Shown here one piece after another: positions 22,712 through 34,814 of a stretch of DNA of 64,000 nucleotides (positions within the stretch are counted from its first letter, which is position 1; each line of letters begins with the position of its first letter). The translations under genes and the position numbers were made by a program. The stretch is from the NCBI GenBank assembly GCA_902806565.1, contig CADCXA010000065.1:522640-586639 (forward strand). Direction: 5' to 3'. Under the pieces are notes generated by a model that was given only the letters and a program-made list of their open reading frames with translations, had not been told where the DNA came from and made no database searches. Origin of the DNA: Hypoxylon rubiginosum (lineage: Eukaryota > Ascomycota > Sordariomycetes > Xylariales > Hypoxylaceae).

Positions 22712-25700
22712 ATGGCCGAGGTTCAGGCTCGATCCCAGGCCCCGTCCTCCCGTGGTAGAGGCGGCGGCCGAGGTGGAAGAGGTGGCTTTAGTAGCCGTAG
22801 CACCCCTAACAGACGGACTAACGGCGACAAAATCACGATCGCAGACGCCACCCCCGACGACGACGGCGACGTCAGTCAGCTTCGAAAGCAGTATGGCCAA
22901 AAGCTAGACACCATCAAGGAGCTCTTCCCCAACTGGTCTGATGCCGACATTCTTTACGCACTCAAGGAGACAGACGGTGATGTCGAAATCACCGCTACAC
23001 GAATTGCCGACGGTACGAAAAAAAATTGCTTCATTCCCACATCTTCATCAAACGCGTTTCTATCGCGGTCTCTCTCCCTTGCCACCCTGTCTCACCTTGC
23101 TAACATAACTTTGCTTTGTAGGATCCATTTCTCAATGGGGCGAAGTTTCGAAGCAGAAGAAGACCACTACCCGTCCCAAGACGAAGGACTCTACATCTGC
23201 TGGCCTTATTGAATCGTCCGGTAACAGCAGACCTACACGCGGTGGTCGTCCAGATGGCGCTCGCGGCGCACGCGCTCGTGGTAACGAGAGAGGCCGGGGT
23301 GCTGGTCGAGGTCGAGCTACCTCTCACCCCGCCACAAACGGTCAGCGATCCAAGGAGAATCAACAGCTTTCCGTCCCGACTGAGGAATCCTCCGGCTGGG
23401 GAACTACCGCAACCGAAGAAGCAGCTGGTAACGAAGGCAGCTCAAGCTGGGCTGCGCCTGACTCAACTACCGAATCCACTACTACTCCCACGCCCGCCAC
23501 TGTCACTCCCGCCACTGCTACGACTGAATCTGCACCTACCAAACCTAGTGTAATTCCCCAGGGTACGCAGAAGACTTGGGCCAGTATCATCCGCCAATCG
23601 ACCGCTCCGAAGCCGGTACAGAAGCCGAAAGAGGCTCCTGCCCCAAAGTCAGCCGAGGTCGTCGAGTCAGTTCCTCCCGCCGAGCCCACTCCGCCTGCAC
23701 CCGAGCCGGAACCCCAGCCTGCAGCTGAGGAGGCACCCAAAGACGTCGCCGAACCCTCGCCGCCTGCGGAGACGCCCAAGACCGTAGATGTCGAAGTTGC
23801 TCTGGGGCCGCCCGAAGACGATTTAACTCGTGTCAATCTTGAACAACTCCCAGATGAATCAAACCCTCCTACAACTGCTACCGCCGCCAGCACGACTGCG
23901 GACTCTTGGGATCCGAAGCTGCACCAACAAAGCAGCACGGCCACCCCACTTTCTGCCTCGCAAGCACAACATCATCCTACACGTCCTGCTAGCGGTTTCG
24001 CGACAACTGCGCTCAAGGCCACTGAGCGTCCTGCTGCTCGCACGCCTAGCTACCAGAAACGTATTCTCGAGCAGGAAGAGGCGGTTATAATGCCTGGTAA
24101 CCGCGAAGTAGACCGTGCTGCTGTTCAGTTCGGTGCTTTTAATCTGAACGGAGTTGAGGATGACATTGACGGCGATCGTGAAGACCCCGAGACGAGAACC
24201 CAACCTCCCCCCGAGTCGCCAGTTGCCGTCCCTCGCGCGTCGTTGCCTCCTGTTTCTCAACCCGCCGCGGTCCCTGATGCATTCCCACCTGCGCAGAAAC
24301 CTGCTGCTTCTTTGCCCCCGGCACCTGCTGCGGCCGGTATAGTGCCCGTCCAATCTCTTCGTGAGAATCAATACACTGACTATCAGACAGCTACGCCTGT
24401 AGCCCCGCCAACCGGCCCGGCCGCGATTACAGCTCAGCGTATGTCGCAATACCCTCAAATAAGTCACCCCACTAATATCTATGTAGCGCCCCAAGCGCCT
24501 TCGAGCAATCAACAGTTTGGGCGGTATGGCCAGGCGAGCACACAGGAGCCCGCCGGCTTCCCTCAGAAGCCATATGACACCTTTGGCCAGCAAACTACTA
24601 CTACTACCTCTGCTGGCCTTGATAATTTCTCTGCGCCTACTACCCAAGCCGCAGGCCTGCAGACGACCGCTGCGTTCAGCTCCGCACCGAGCGAATACCC
24701 GTCCTACTACACGGCAGACCCACAGGGTCGAAACTCATACAACAGTTACTATCAACAGTACGGACAACAGCACGCTAACCAAAGCCACCACGAAGGTTCG
24801 AGCGCCCCGAACCGTGGCTTCGGGGGCTACGACGCAAGCCGAAACGAAAACTTGAGCCAGTACCCTCAAAGCGGTGCGCAGACGAGATACGGTGCTGCCG
24901 CCTCGGAATCTCACAACAGCGGTCACAATACGCCCAACCCAATTGGTCAGGGAGGCCAGCAGGCATCTGGTCAGACTAACCAGCCGCAGTCCAATCTTCA
25001 CCAGCAGCCACACGCTAACCAGTACCCATACTCGCACCCGTACTACTCTAGCCCGTACTACGCTCAATACATGAGCCAGTACGGTGGTGGATACGGACAG
25101 GGTGGATACGGCGGTGGTCCGTACGGCAAGGGCGGAGTGTACGGACAACCTCATCAGTATGGCATGTCTCCGCAGGGTCCCTATGACCACAACTCATCTC
25201 CTGCGACGAGCGGGTTTGGCCAGTCTTCTCTTGGCGGCCGCGACAGTGGCGTAGGCTCGAGCGTCGACAACTATGGCCGCGCGGGATCGGCCCAGTCGGG
25301 AGCCCCTGGACTTGGGGGCAGTGGATTTGGCGGAATACATGATACGTTTGGACGTGGTTCGGGCTACCCATCCCAAGGCGTCCAACAGTTCAACGCCCCT
25401 AACGCGCCAGCCTCGAACACTGGCTCGGGCAACGACGACCTGAAGCCTTACGGTGACTCGAAAGTTGCTGGGGGGCCTAGCCCTTCCCTCGCGGCCGCCG
25501 CACGACCAGGTTCTGCCACGAATACTACGCCTGCCGGATCAGGTCTTCCGCCGCAGCAGTCGGCCCAGCAGGGCATGGGTGGATACGGTGGATACCCCAA
25601 TCATTTGAATCACGGCCTCCACGGCAATCAGTCAGCCGGCAGTGGATATGGACTCGGTGGCTCTGGCGGCCAAGGCCATGGTAATAGCCCGTATGCTGGC

Positions 25701-25781
25701 TATGGCGGCAACCAGGGATTTGGTAATAATTTCTACGCCGGCCGACAACAGCAGGGTGGCTGGGGTGGCAACTATCATTAA
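22712..25781 (+). CDS. DEF1: RNA polymerase II degradation factor 1 (CUE domain, Q/G-rich)
   Basis: Two exons (22712-23012, 23122-25781) with a 109-nt intron (GTACGA donor, TTGTAG acceptor) give 986 residues. The N-terminus is RGG-rich (SSRGRGGGRGGRGGF). Next comes a CUE ubiquitin-binding domain at about 54-100 (DTIKELFPNWSDADILYALK, then GDVEITATRIADG). After it is a short conserved segment (ISQWGEVSKQKK), a Pro/Thr/Glu-rich middle with QKTWASIIRQ, and a long Gln/Gly/Tyr-rich, disordered C-terminus ending GGWGGNYH. This order matches DEF1, which links stalled RNA polymerase II to ubiquitination and degradation after DNA damage. It is a housekeeping gene and argues that this part of the window is core chromosome. 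The Gln-rich end is expected for the family. Confidence 0.88.
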
Positions 25782-26882
25782 TCGTCGAATGGGTCAACCC
25801 ACATTCGAGAGTAGAGAGGCGCGTTTAGGCGTGGAAGATGCGCAAGGTCCAATACTTTCCTAATCTTGATGGTAGCGATGGTGAAGCCATCCAATTCCGA
25901 ATCGTTGAACTCGGTGGACTTTCTCTACTCAAACAAATTCTTGAGAGTATGACTTACTCTCTCGTTTTGACTGGTGGGAGGCACGGCACGGATAGGGCCA
26001 GAAAAGTTCTTGCTGAGAGGTACGGGAGGTGAATTGCATGTACGATTGTTTTTCCTTATGGGTTTCACCACTGGCACCGAGGCACGGTACCGGACATTAG
26101 GAATAGGATGATACCGAAAAGCATTTCATGTCTTCTGACTGATCAGACCAGAATCCATGTTTTCGCTGTCGCTTTGTGATATGTATGAATCCAATTGTGA
26201 CTTATTACTTGACGCTTATTTTTACGTAGATGAGAGACTGCATTGTGTCGCATGCTCAAGTAATTCCACTCTTTCAAGAGGGTTATCTACAAATCTCTAG
26301 TACGGAAATCGCCGATATATTTAGCCTAACCAACCTCAGTCTCACGAAGATACATAGACGTTATAGAATGGATAGACGGGTACCTCTAAAGGATACCCCA
26401 GATCAGAAATGCGCCAGACTCAAACTCGCTAATCAGAGCCAATGGGATCTCGGTAGAGATATATATGCGACTAGGTTTAATTTACAGGATATATGTGACT
26501 GAAACCTGTAGTCTTTCTGTCTATATACTAGATCTCGTAGCCCGTAGGTTCTGTACACCGCATAGCCGAATAAGGAAGTCCGTCAAGCAGCCCCCCTTGC
26601 TTACAGCATTAAATATAATAGCAATAGTCTTAAGACCTAGATTTTTACGCCGACAAGATATCTAGGTATATATATGTACCAACAGCGCATTTATGAGTTC
26701 CAAGTATATGACTGTGGATACTAAAGATTAATGATTAGGCAGGTAAGATATACGCAACCACCTATTATTACAAGAATGATTTCTTATATACGTGGTTTTA
26801 ACCCAGGTGCGGCTACATGTACGCGAGAGCCCGGCCCAGGTTGTTTAAACCCCGCGGAATTGTTGTACATGCGTAGTCCATA
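25782..26882. other. Intergenic region between convergent genes
   Basis: No gene supported. AT content rises from 26450 to 26780. Nothing recognised. Confidence 0.45.
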
Positions 26883-28397
26883 TCACGCGATTCCGTTGTA
26901 AGCCAGCAAGTTGGGGCTCCCGGTCCCGGCGTCGGCGACCACGTCGGCGATAGCCAACCCCTTGACGCGGGCGATCGTGGCGGCGGGCGTGTCCAGGCCC
27001 GACTCGAGGCCTTTGAGGTAGCAGACGAGGCCGGCGACGTGGGGGCTCGACATGGAGGTGCCCGAGTTGACGGACTCGAGGCCCTCGACGTTCCAGAGGG
27101 AGGCGACGTCTACCCCGGGCGCGAAGACGGCGACGCGGGGGCCGTAGTTGCTGAAGGAGGCGCGCGTCCGGTTCCAGTGGACGGCGCCGACGGCGAGGGC
27201 GGCGGGGGCGCTGGCGGGGGACCGGGTGGAGGCGTCGGCGGCGTCGTTGCCGGCGCCGACGACGGAGAGGACGCCCATGGCGGCGGCGGCGTCGACGGCG
27301 GCGTTTAGGGTCGCGGAGGTGGTGAATGCTGGATGGCAGAGAGGTAGGGGTGGTCAGACAAGGTGAGACAGGGGGGGGTGGGAAAAGGGAGTAGAGAGAA
27401 GAGACGGCGACGTCGACATACCTAGACTCATGTTGATGACCGATTTAGCCGCGCGTCCAGGAGTTCCCGTGGCGTTGTTGACGACCCAGTTGATGCCGTC
27501 GAGGACGTGCGCTACCGTCGAATAACCCTGCCGTATTTCGCGTTAGATCACATGCGAGAAAGGGGTACGGTACGGCAAAAATTCCGAGACGCTTTGGGGG
27601 GAAGGGGGGATTTCAGCTTACATAACTCCTAACGACCTTGACGTCGACGACGGTGGCCCTCTTGGCGACGCCGTAGGAGTTCGAGGCGATGGTGCCGGCG
27701 ACGTGGGTGCCGTGGCCGAAGTGGTCGTCGAAGGACTCGGTGCCGTCCCACGCGTTGTACCCCTTGACGGCGCGGCCCCCGAACTCGCTGTTGTTGGTCA
27801 GGACGCCCGAGTCCAGCACGTACGCGAAGGTGCCGGCGCCGCCGCTGCTGTCGTACCGGTACGTGTGGCCGCGCGTGTTGCCGTCCGACACCCGCGTCCG
27901 CGACGACAGCGCCTCGAGGCCCCACGGCGCGTTCGCCTGCTGCTGCGTCACGGACGTCAGGTTCGCCGCCCTGTCCGCTTCTACGTGCAGGACCTGCGCG
28001 GATTACCTCCTGGTTAGCGATGTTGTCTCTCTCAGACCAGATTTGATGGAAATTTTGGGGACGGGCAGATGGTTCCTACATTTACGTTGCTCAGGATCTG
28101 CAGGACGGTATCGTCGTCGAACTCGCCCGCGTACCCGCTGAACCCGCCGAAGCCGTACGTCTTCTCGAGGCCGGCCGTGCTGCTGCCGCCGCTGCTACCG
28201 CGGCGCGCGAGGCTCCGTCGGTGCACGTCGCGCACCCACGACAGGTGCAGGGCAGCATCCACGCCGGGCAGCAGGCTCACGATGTACTTTCCGGGTATTA
28301 CGTCGCTGTCCTGAAGGTTTAAAATGTCCGCCAGTCCGGCGAGGGCGAGCGCCGGGGCCGCAAGCCCGAAGAAAAGTCCCAAAGCCGCGCACCGCAT
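26883..28397 (-). CDS. Secreted subtilisin-like serine protease (S8, proteinase K type)
   Basis: Four exons (28397-28080, 27993-27622, 27527-27422, 27328-26883) with introns of 86, 94 and 93 nt give 413 residues in frame. Residues 1 to about 20 (MRCAALGLFFGLAAPALALA) are a signal peptide. An I9-type propeptide follows (GKYIVSLLPGV to the DDDTVLQIL region). The catalytic triad is present: Asp167 (YVLDSGV), His200 (FGHGTHVAG) and Ser357 (GTSMSSPHVAG), with the oxyanion Asn293 (GAGND). Enzymes of this family are secreted endopeptidases for nutrition, cuticle or host-protein digestion. The start at 28397 is preferred over the in-frame ATG at 28457 because the signal peptide begins there. GC content is high. 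No pro-domain or active-site defect seen. Confidence 0.9.
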
Positions 28398-30077
28398 CTT
28401 GTTCCGTCGCGTTGAATGAGAGGTAGCCAACGAGGAAACCTTGGAAACAATAAACAAAAGAGGTGTCCGAGGCGTTCGAGTGCTTTTTATCCTTTTTTTT
28501 TGCTTTTTTTACCAGAGCGCCGCCCCTCTTTGTTCTAGCCTTCTAGAAGAAGAAGCAAAGGAAATCGAAGCAACCCCATCCATCTTCTCGTATTCATATC
28601 CGCGCCCATCCTCGTACAGAGGGGGGGCCAGCCCAGCAAATGACATCCGAGTTGCCTAGAAGAATGGTACTATGAGAGAAGGACGAGGAGGGGGGACACC
28701 GCTTTTGCCCTGCCTGGGTTGCCGGCCGAGAACGTTCGTAGGCGGACCCGCGATCCTGACCTGGAAGGTGTCTGGAAATTGCCGTTCCATTGCCAAGCCG
28801 CGAGTCCGGGTAAGCTGTCGATAGTGGATACCGACGAGGTGGTCTGGGTTCGGACTTACCCCTGCCTACCCCGTGCGAAAGATGTGATTTGATCCTTGGT
28901 GACGAGATATGGTCTATAGGTTAGGTAAGTTGGCCATTCTGCGCAGGTGGTAGTTATATAGAGGAAATAGATTGTTAGGAGAATATTCTTTCTCAGGAAG
29001 AGAAGCTTATCTAACTATTAGACAGGACAACTTACCTACAAGATCCACGACTAGGCAAGGAAGCTAAACGATAGCTTACCTAACACAATGTCTCGGATGT
29101 ATAGATCATCGCAGTTATATGAGTTGCCTTCAAGGAACTGAGCATAGATAAACAGGTATAAATATCAACCCAGAGCGTATACCTGCCTAGCTCTTAGGTT
29201 CAGCGCGTCGTAATTATCTCTTATCTCTATCAAACCTACCCAAGTACATATGCGAATAGCCTGTTTATTCCATGACGCTGCGGTACTTACTAGAAGTAGA
29301 TCTTGGCTATTATCTAAAGGTGTAGAAATTATGTAATTTCAAAGATGCTACCTAAGGTAAGGGCGGCGAGCTCCAGCCGTCGGTAGCCGGATCGGATCAT
29401 CCCAATTGCCGAACCCCTGAGCCCCTGAGCGCAACCGCAACTCCAAGGGATTGAAAGAGACTTAGTATTCGTAGGTTTTACATTAGGGGGTTAATCAATA
29501 GTTGGACTGAGTGTTTCTGGTGAAGAAACTTTGTTGTTTTCTTCCCTAACGTTTTACATCGTAACAATTAGCCGTTTTATTGGGAAACACAGGCAACTTC
29601 TGGGCGCGGAATCTTCGATGTATTGGGCTTTTATAAGTAGACCGTTGTGGGAGTTGTGCGAATGTTTGCACCGCGAGTGTCGATAAATAAGGAAGTTAAT
29701 GCTGCTGGGGGGAAGAAAGAAAATTTAAAATAAAAGAAGAAAGGGAATTAAGTAGGTACTTAGTGTTGTGTGCCACGATACATGGGGTTGAGGTTAGATG
29801 GTAATGCGAATATTGGATATTGGCAGGTACAGAACCGACAGTTCCCAGTTCTCACGGTACTACAGCATGTGAATACCTACCTAATGCTTCCTAATTGGAA
29901 GACGAAAAGCGCCAAAGTTGCCTGGACAGTACCTAGGTACGGTAGGCTGGTACGCAGCGGCAGAAAGTGTGCAGTCTTCTCCTAGGCAACGGGCGGTGTA
30001 AGCATTTTCCAGATGGTGGGTTATATGGAATAACAGCAGTCAAATTGCCCTACTGGCCTCATTTGGTGATGTTGGCC
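28398..30077. other. Long intergenic region
   Basis: Protease promoter at the left end, then nothing recognised. Some CTACCTAAGGTA elements near 29350. The open frame at 29770-29985 has no supporting feature. Confidence 0.4.
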
Positions 30078-30210
30078 GAGGGGGTAGCTCAGAGGTAACA
30101 CTCTAATCGTCCGGTGCCCCGATTGTGAGCCGGCTTGGACCTGGGTTCGATTCGGACTCAGGTTCAAGAGGTAACTGAGTTGACTCCCAGAAGTCCCCTC
30201 TTTTTGGTAT
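30078..30210 (+). repeat. tRNA-derived, SINE-like element head (pol III A and B boxes)
   Basis: An A-box-like TAGCTCAGAGG at 30085-30095 and a B-box-like GGTTCGATTCG at 30144-30154 are spaced as in a tRNA gene, and a T5 run (30201-30205) could end pol III transcription. The intervening sequence does not form an acceptor stem, D stem or T stem, so it is not a working tRNA. Tails of this sort are typical of fungal SINEs or of tRNA relics. A long pyrimidine-rich stretch follows (30200-30300). Confidence 0.45.
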
Positions 30211-31299
30211 TTTTTTCTTCTTTCTTTTCTTTTTACCATTTCCATCGATCGATCTCTTTTTTATTTCCCTTTTTTTTATACTTTGTTTATTATTCCATTC
30301 GACCAACCTCGCCGTCGATTTCAATTTTCATCCCAGTAGCCCCCTCCCTCTCTCTCCAGTGAACATTTCGTTGGATATTTACCTGCATACCCTTTCGTCT
30401 TGCTCTCTATTTTTCTAATTGTTCAGATAAATCAAAGATGCAACATGCATGCATTCTTTTCAAATATTACCTTACAGAATCAACAATTTATTTTATCGCG
30501 CAGCTTCACGGACATCATATACTTGAGTTTCTCAGGAATATAAATCTACCTCTTATCCAGATGGTTGCCATCAGGGGTGCGTTGCGGTGTCCGCGAATAA
30601 AAACAGATATAGATAGCATATTCACACTCGGTTTAATCATATATACCAACTCTTTACTATTTATCACGATGAAGCCCGAGATACTTTACTGAAAAGGGCA
30701 CCAGATAAACCTCTCGAGCTTGGAGAAGCGGCATTTCTGCAGCAAATAATAGATAGAAATGGGATGGGAAGAGCAAAAGGGTTGGTGAGTGTAGATGCTC
30801 TGATAATCAGAGAATGAGGGTTTGTTGTGGATTTGACTCCTTTCCTACAGGCGAGACCATAAGCATATTAATATCAGGATAGGTACTTCAGATATCTAGG
30901 TAGTTGCATTACTCATTTTGAGGGTGTTTTCGTATATCTTCACGACTTCTTTGCGCTAGGCACCAAGGCAAGTAATTTAGTTGGCTGTCTAGCTAGCTAT
31001 CACCAGTTGCCCCGTTACAAAGTACGTCGTTCGTAAATAGTTTCATCCCATCTACACCGATCACTAGACTTTATTTTCTCAATTCTTCTCAATAAGTCCG
31101 AACTCATCGTTCCTAATTTTTTCTACAATACTTTGTCATTATCGTCCCCAGAGCTATTCTCCCCAGAGCTTTCTTTCTAGAGTTGTTTTTCCTAGAGCTG
31201 GCCCTTTTCTCACACAAAGCTCACAGCATTAGCCTAACAAGCAATCTCCCACAACTACATTTGTCTCTTCTCTTTAATCTTCCGCATTGTATTTATAAG
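30211..31299. other. Intergenic region upstream of an unknown gene
   Basis: Pyrimidine-rich tracts (30200-30420) and then ordinary intergenic DNA. From about 31075 it reads like a leader, with AGAGCT repeats at 31151-31199. No gene supported. Confidence 0.4.
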
Positions 31300-32469
31300 A
31301 TGCCGCCCTTTCGACCTCTCGGACACAACATCCTGAAGCTCACTGGCTTCTACTTTGAACCTTCCGGTACATTTCCCTCGGAAGATATGGCTAATCGGAT
31401 TTATAACGCTCTCCTTGAGGATACCATCATAGGTCGAAGCTCCTACGCTGAAACTGTCAAAAAGCACACTACCAATACGATCCATATACTATTCCGTATA
31501 TGTCTACGACATATCCAGCTCTTCAGAGGGGTATGGGGTGGCCACCAGTTCTGGGATGCGGTGAGCGAGGATTGTCCTCTCAACCTCAATTCAGACGACC
31601 TTGAGAGACTTGTTCGCGCCTTTGTTGATGCTCGTCGCAAGTACCAAGAGAGCTCTGTCACCAAGTTGACTAGAACAGTGGATCAGTGGATCAGCCAGAT
31701 TGCAAGCCAAACATCCCAATTCAACAATCATGAACTTGGGATGCTGGAAGACCCGAAGATCATTGACGACATCAAAAATCCGGTCCTCGAGCCACTCCCA
31801 CCCGGTGCGAATAACCTCAGTTCTCCTACCGACCTCAAGAGGTTTCTATGTATGACTGCCCTCGAAAACATTAAGGAACACAGCTCGTTAGCCATCTACC
31901 TTACACCTATCGGGTTCTGCGACGATTACGGCCGTTCACAGTGGCATAATGCCACCGGGTCGTTATCCAAGGTCTACGGCACAGCGGACGAGTTTGTCGA
32001 ATATGCTCAAGACTGCTTTGCGAATCGACGAAAGGGGCTTGTAGTAGGCGTGTTCAACCACTGGCTTGGGATGCCGCACCAAGTCATAGCAGCATACACC
32101 GCAGACGGCGGCGACAGAGCCCGAGACGAGTTCTGGGCCCAGCGCTGGCCGCGAAAGTCCATAGTCATCGTGCTACAGAAGATCGACGACCGTCGCATCG
32201 ATGTCAAGCTATTTGACCCGACAATCGCCTTGAGACGAAGACAACCCAGACCACCTCCTTTAACTATGCTGGGCAATGTCTGGAAAACCGACTTCATGGA
32301 TCGAGTACAAGAGACATTCACTGGCGGCGACAGTTGGCATGGTGGGGATATCTATGAGCCAATGAGTTTACTTGGTGTTTCTTTACAGGACGACGTAGAG
32401 GTATCATGTGCATTCGTCTGGACCCTGGCTACAGGCGACTTAGACGTCAGCCAGCTAGGAAATCAGTGA
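31300..32469 (+). CDS. Hypothetical protein, single exon, 389 residues
   Basis: The ATG at 31300 (MPPFRPLGHNILKLTGFYF) is preferred; the in-frame extension to 31183 is leader-like, hydrophobic by chance and overlaps the pyrimidine-rich leader. The protein looks soluble and globular, with segments such as LFRGVWGGHQFWDAV, LVRAFVDARRKYQESSV, YLTPIGFCDDYGRSQWHNA and KSIVIVLQKIDDRRIDVKLFDP. No signal peptide, membrane helix or catalytic signature is evident. The strand pattern in the C-terminal half (IVIVLQ, DVKLFDP, CAFVWTLATG) might be a small alpha/beta fold. I do not recognise a family; it may be lineage-specific. No neighbour suggests a pathway. Confidence 0.65.
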   Translation: MPPFRPLGHNILKLTGFYFEPSGTFPSEDMANRIYNALLEDTIIGRSSYAETVKKHTTNTIHILFRICLRHIQLFRGVWGGHQFWDAVSEDCPLNLNSDDLERLVRAFVDARRKYQESSVTKLTRTVDQWISQIASQTSQFNNHELGMLEDPKIIDDIKNPVLEPLPPGANNLSSPTDLKRFLCMTALENIKEHSSLAIYLTPIGFCDDYGRSQWHNATGSLSKVYGTADEFVEYAQDCFANRRKGLVVGVFNHWLGMPHQVIAAYTADGGDRARDEFWAQRWPRKSIVIVLQKIDDRRIDVKLFDPTIALRRRQPRPPPLTMLGNVWKTDFMDRVQETFTGGDSWHGGDIYEPMSLLGVSLQDDVEVSCAFVWTLATGDLDVSQLGNQ

Positions 32470-33829
32470 TGTCGCACCATTCGCGCGACCTGAAGATGTA
32501 GTTAGATCCCACTTAGTTTAGTTCCGACTTCGCTCCGAACTGGAGAAGCACCTAGCAATGAATTATTTGCGTTGCGTTTACAGTTGCTGTTTTATGCTGA
32601 ATTCGTGCCTCTATGGCCGTTTCTTTCTTACGGCCTGTGTTATCACCTCTACTTAAAATTGTTACCTTGACAGAGCTGAGGTTTCTAACGACTCTAATCC
32701 CAGGGGCTAAAGAATCAGATTCCGGATAAATCCCTCCTGCTGTTAGCCACCTACATGAGCGCCAGCGCCTCGAAAATGCTAGTATATAACGAAGTTATAC
32801 GACGCCGCCGAAGCCCGTGTCAGACCCTGTGTCCACACCCCTAGCCACTAGTTAATAACTATCGATGCCGCAATATCCCATAATAGTATTAGGGCCTCAG
32901 TAAATTATTGTTAGGATCTAATCCTTTGGGCATCCGGTCAGGACCGTAGGCCTGTTAGGAGACGGAAGATAGGATAGACCCCTTTGTTCTTAGCCCCCAT
33001 GTATATCCAAAGCCAGTGACAATTAGTTTGAATAGCTCTCTGCGTAACAACTATGAACCCAAGAGACCTATGGTCCTACCTAGGTACTCGAGTAGCAAGG
33101 GCTAAGACTCTGACGACACAATACCACAGCCGGTTTCTTAAAGGTACCTAGGTATTCAAGTCACTATTTAACTCCCAATTAAGTAGCACGTACACAGCCT
33201 GTATCTTAGAGAGAATCAGGGGTAGTCTATACCTACAAATGTCCACTATTAGTGTGCTACAACCTGGGGTCAATCCCATATCACAGCACACAACACTACC
33301 GGGTCTTTTTACAACAATGATTCCTTTTATGCCTCGACGTACGTGATAAGACTATTTGAAAAGTGCCTACAATTTGTCCCACCTCAAAATGAATACAGTG
33401 GAAATTGTATGCATGGAAAGTTACCTATTCATATGATCCCAATGAAGCTGCTCCTTGGCCAACCCACAACCCGGGTCAACAAGCCAATTTCCCCCGCGTC
33501 TTCGGCAGACAAGAGATCAGGGCCTCGGATAATGCTCCGTTCACGGCGTCGACACGTCTCGTCCCCAGCCCCTCTTAATCTTCGTTCTCATTCTCGAACG
33601 TTCTGTTGCCAACAGATATCGCCACGCGGTCGGACGCCTATGGGCATACTCACCACGAGTCCTTGAAACGCTCGTAGTGCTCGCTTTACGTTCATTTTCT
33701 TCGCCTACTCAGGGTTGTCTGACTCTATCGGCCGGAGGACCTTGCGTAGGTGAGGAAGCTGAGCCGGCACTATAGCGTCCTGGGTAGGATGGAGTAGAGG
33801 CGCCTGAGAGTTACAGACGCCAACCCAAG
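32470..33829. other. Long intergenic region
   Basis: No gene supported. CCTAGGTACT and GGTACCTAGG palindromes occur near 33080 and 33144. The 107-codon frame at 33343-33666 has no supporting feature. Confidence 0.4.
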
Positions 33830-34600
33830 CTCAATGGGCTTCCTGGGTGACGACCCGAGCTGGCTGGCGGTCGTAGCCAGACCAAACCTGCCTCTTTGAG
33901 CTTAATGCCAATCTTCTGTGGCATTATGCCAGGACCTAGCGTCGCGTCGCCGTAAACTCTCAAGGCTTCGAGGTTGGTTTGTTCGGGTAGAGTGATTTCT
34001 GGTATCCTGTCGTCCTCCCATTTGACTTCGATTCCGGCCTGAATGAAGTTCAGGATTAATTAATCTTGTCGTAGCGTCGTAGGACGTGTTATGGGCATCT
34101 GTGCGAGACTGGGAGTAGGCGGCTGCATTGTCTGAACTGGCAATACAAGGGTAAGTCTCTCGATTCCATGGTTGGGCCTTTTTGGACTTTGACCCGAGAC
34201 GAAATATTCTATGAGGATCGGGATGCGTTCTGAATTAATGTCAGAACCTCGATCATATGCGTGAAACGAACTTGTTCTTAGGGAACAAAAGCACCACCAT
34301 GGTGAAGGACGTGACAAGGATGTAGAGAACACCAGAAATGATCACAACAGCGAAGTTGTGCCACAGGTGTGAGTGACAAAGATACAACGCCGCTTTCGAG
34401 TGCTCAGCACCGTTTAACATCGGCAAATTAAGCCTGGAGCCAGCTTCATAAGCCTCTGACGGTGTTTCTGGTAATGTTGCCTGCTGAGGATCGTGGTTGG
34501 GGATCGTGGGGTTGTTGCGAAGTGTCCCGGGGTTTCGCCGTTCGTTGCTTAATATCGTCTGTGGAGGACCAATGGTGGTAAGGTCAGATCCAGTCAGTTA
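33830..34600 (-). pseudogene. Single-span membrane protein gene, decayed or with unresolved exons
   Basis: Reading leftward, a frame of about 110 codons without an early ATG gives a Pro/Ser-rich part and then a clear membrane helix (FAVVIISGVLYILVTSFTMV). A first exon from ATG 34420 to 34272 can be joined over a short 42-nt intron to 34229-33902, predicting 158 residues in frame. However, in the last part a different frame (33830-34040) looks more protein-like (GIEVKWEDDRIPEITLPEQT), as if one base had been gained or lost near 34040. Either an additional intron or a frameshift is needed. The 5' side touches the AT-rich island at 34.64 kb, which may have cut off the true start. Function not recognised. 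Confidence 0.4.
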
Positions 34601-34639
34601 GCTATGAGTGCGATCTTCTTTATCGTAATATTAGTAGAC

Positions 34640-34812
34640 ATGTGTATAGTTGGCGGGTTAGTTTAAATGTGGGAACATATTAAAAATTTATAAAATATAA
34701 TATTAAATTATTTATATTATATTAATAAGGTTTTAATTAGCTTATAAATTTATAACCAGATTAATAAAATTATAAAAACTTAATATAAATTATATATATA
34801 AAAATGTTTAGT
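34640..34812. repeat. AT-rich island, RIP-like
   Basis: About 170 bases composed almost only of A and T between GC-normal sequence. It looks like a small RIP-mutated repeat remnant. It ends just 3' of the oxidoreductase gene and marks the left border of the PAL cluster. Confidence 0.5.
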
Positions 34813-34814
34813 TT

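Noticed and set aside
30078..30170. Functional tRNA gene
   Set aside because: Neither acceptor, D nor T stems can pair; only the A and B boxes are present.
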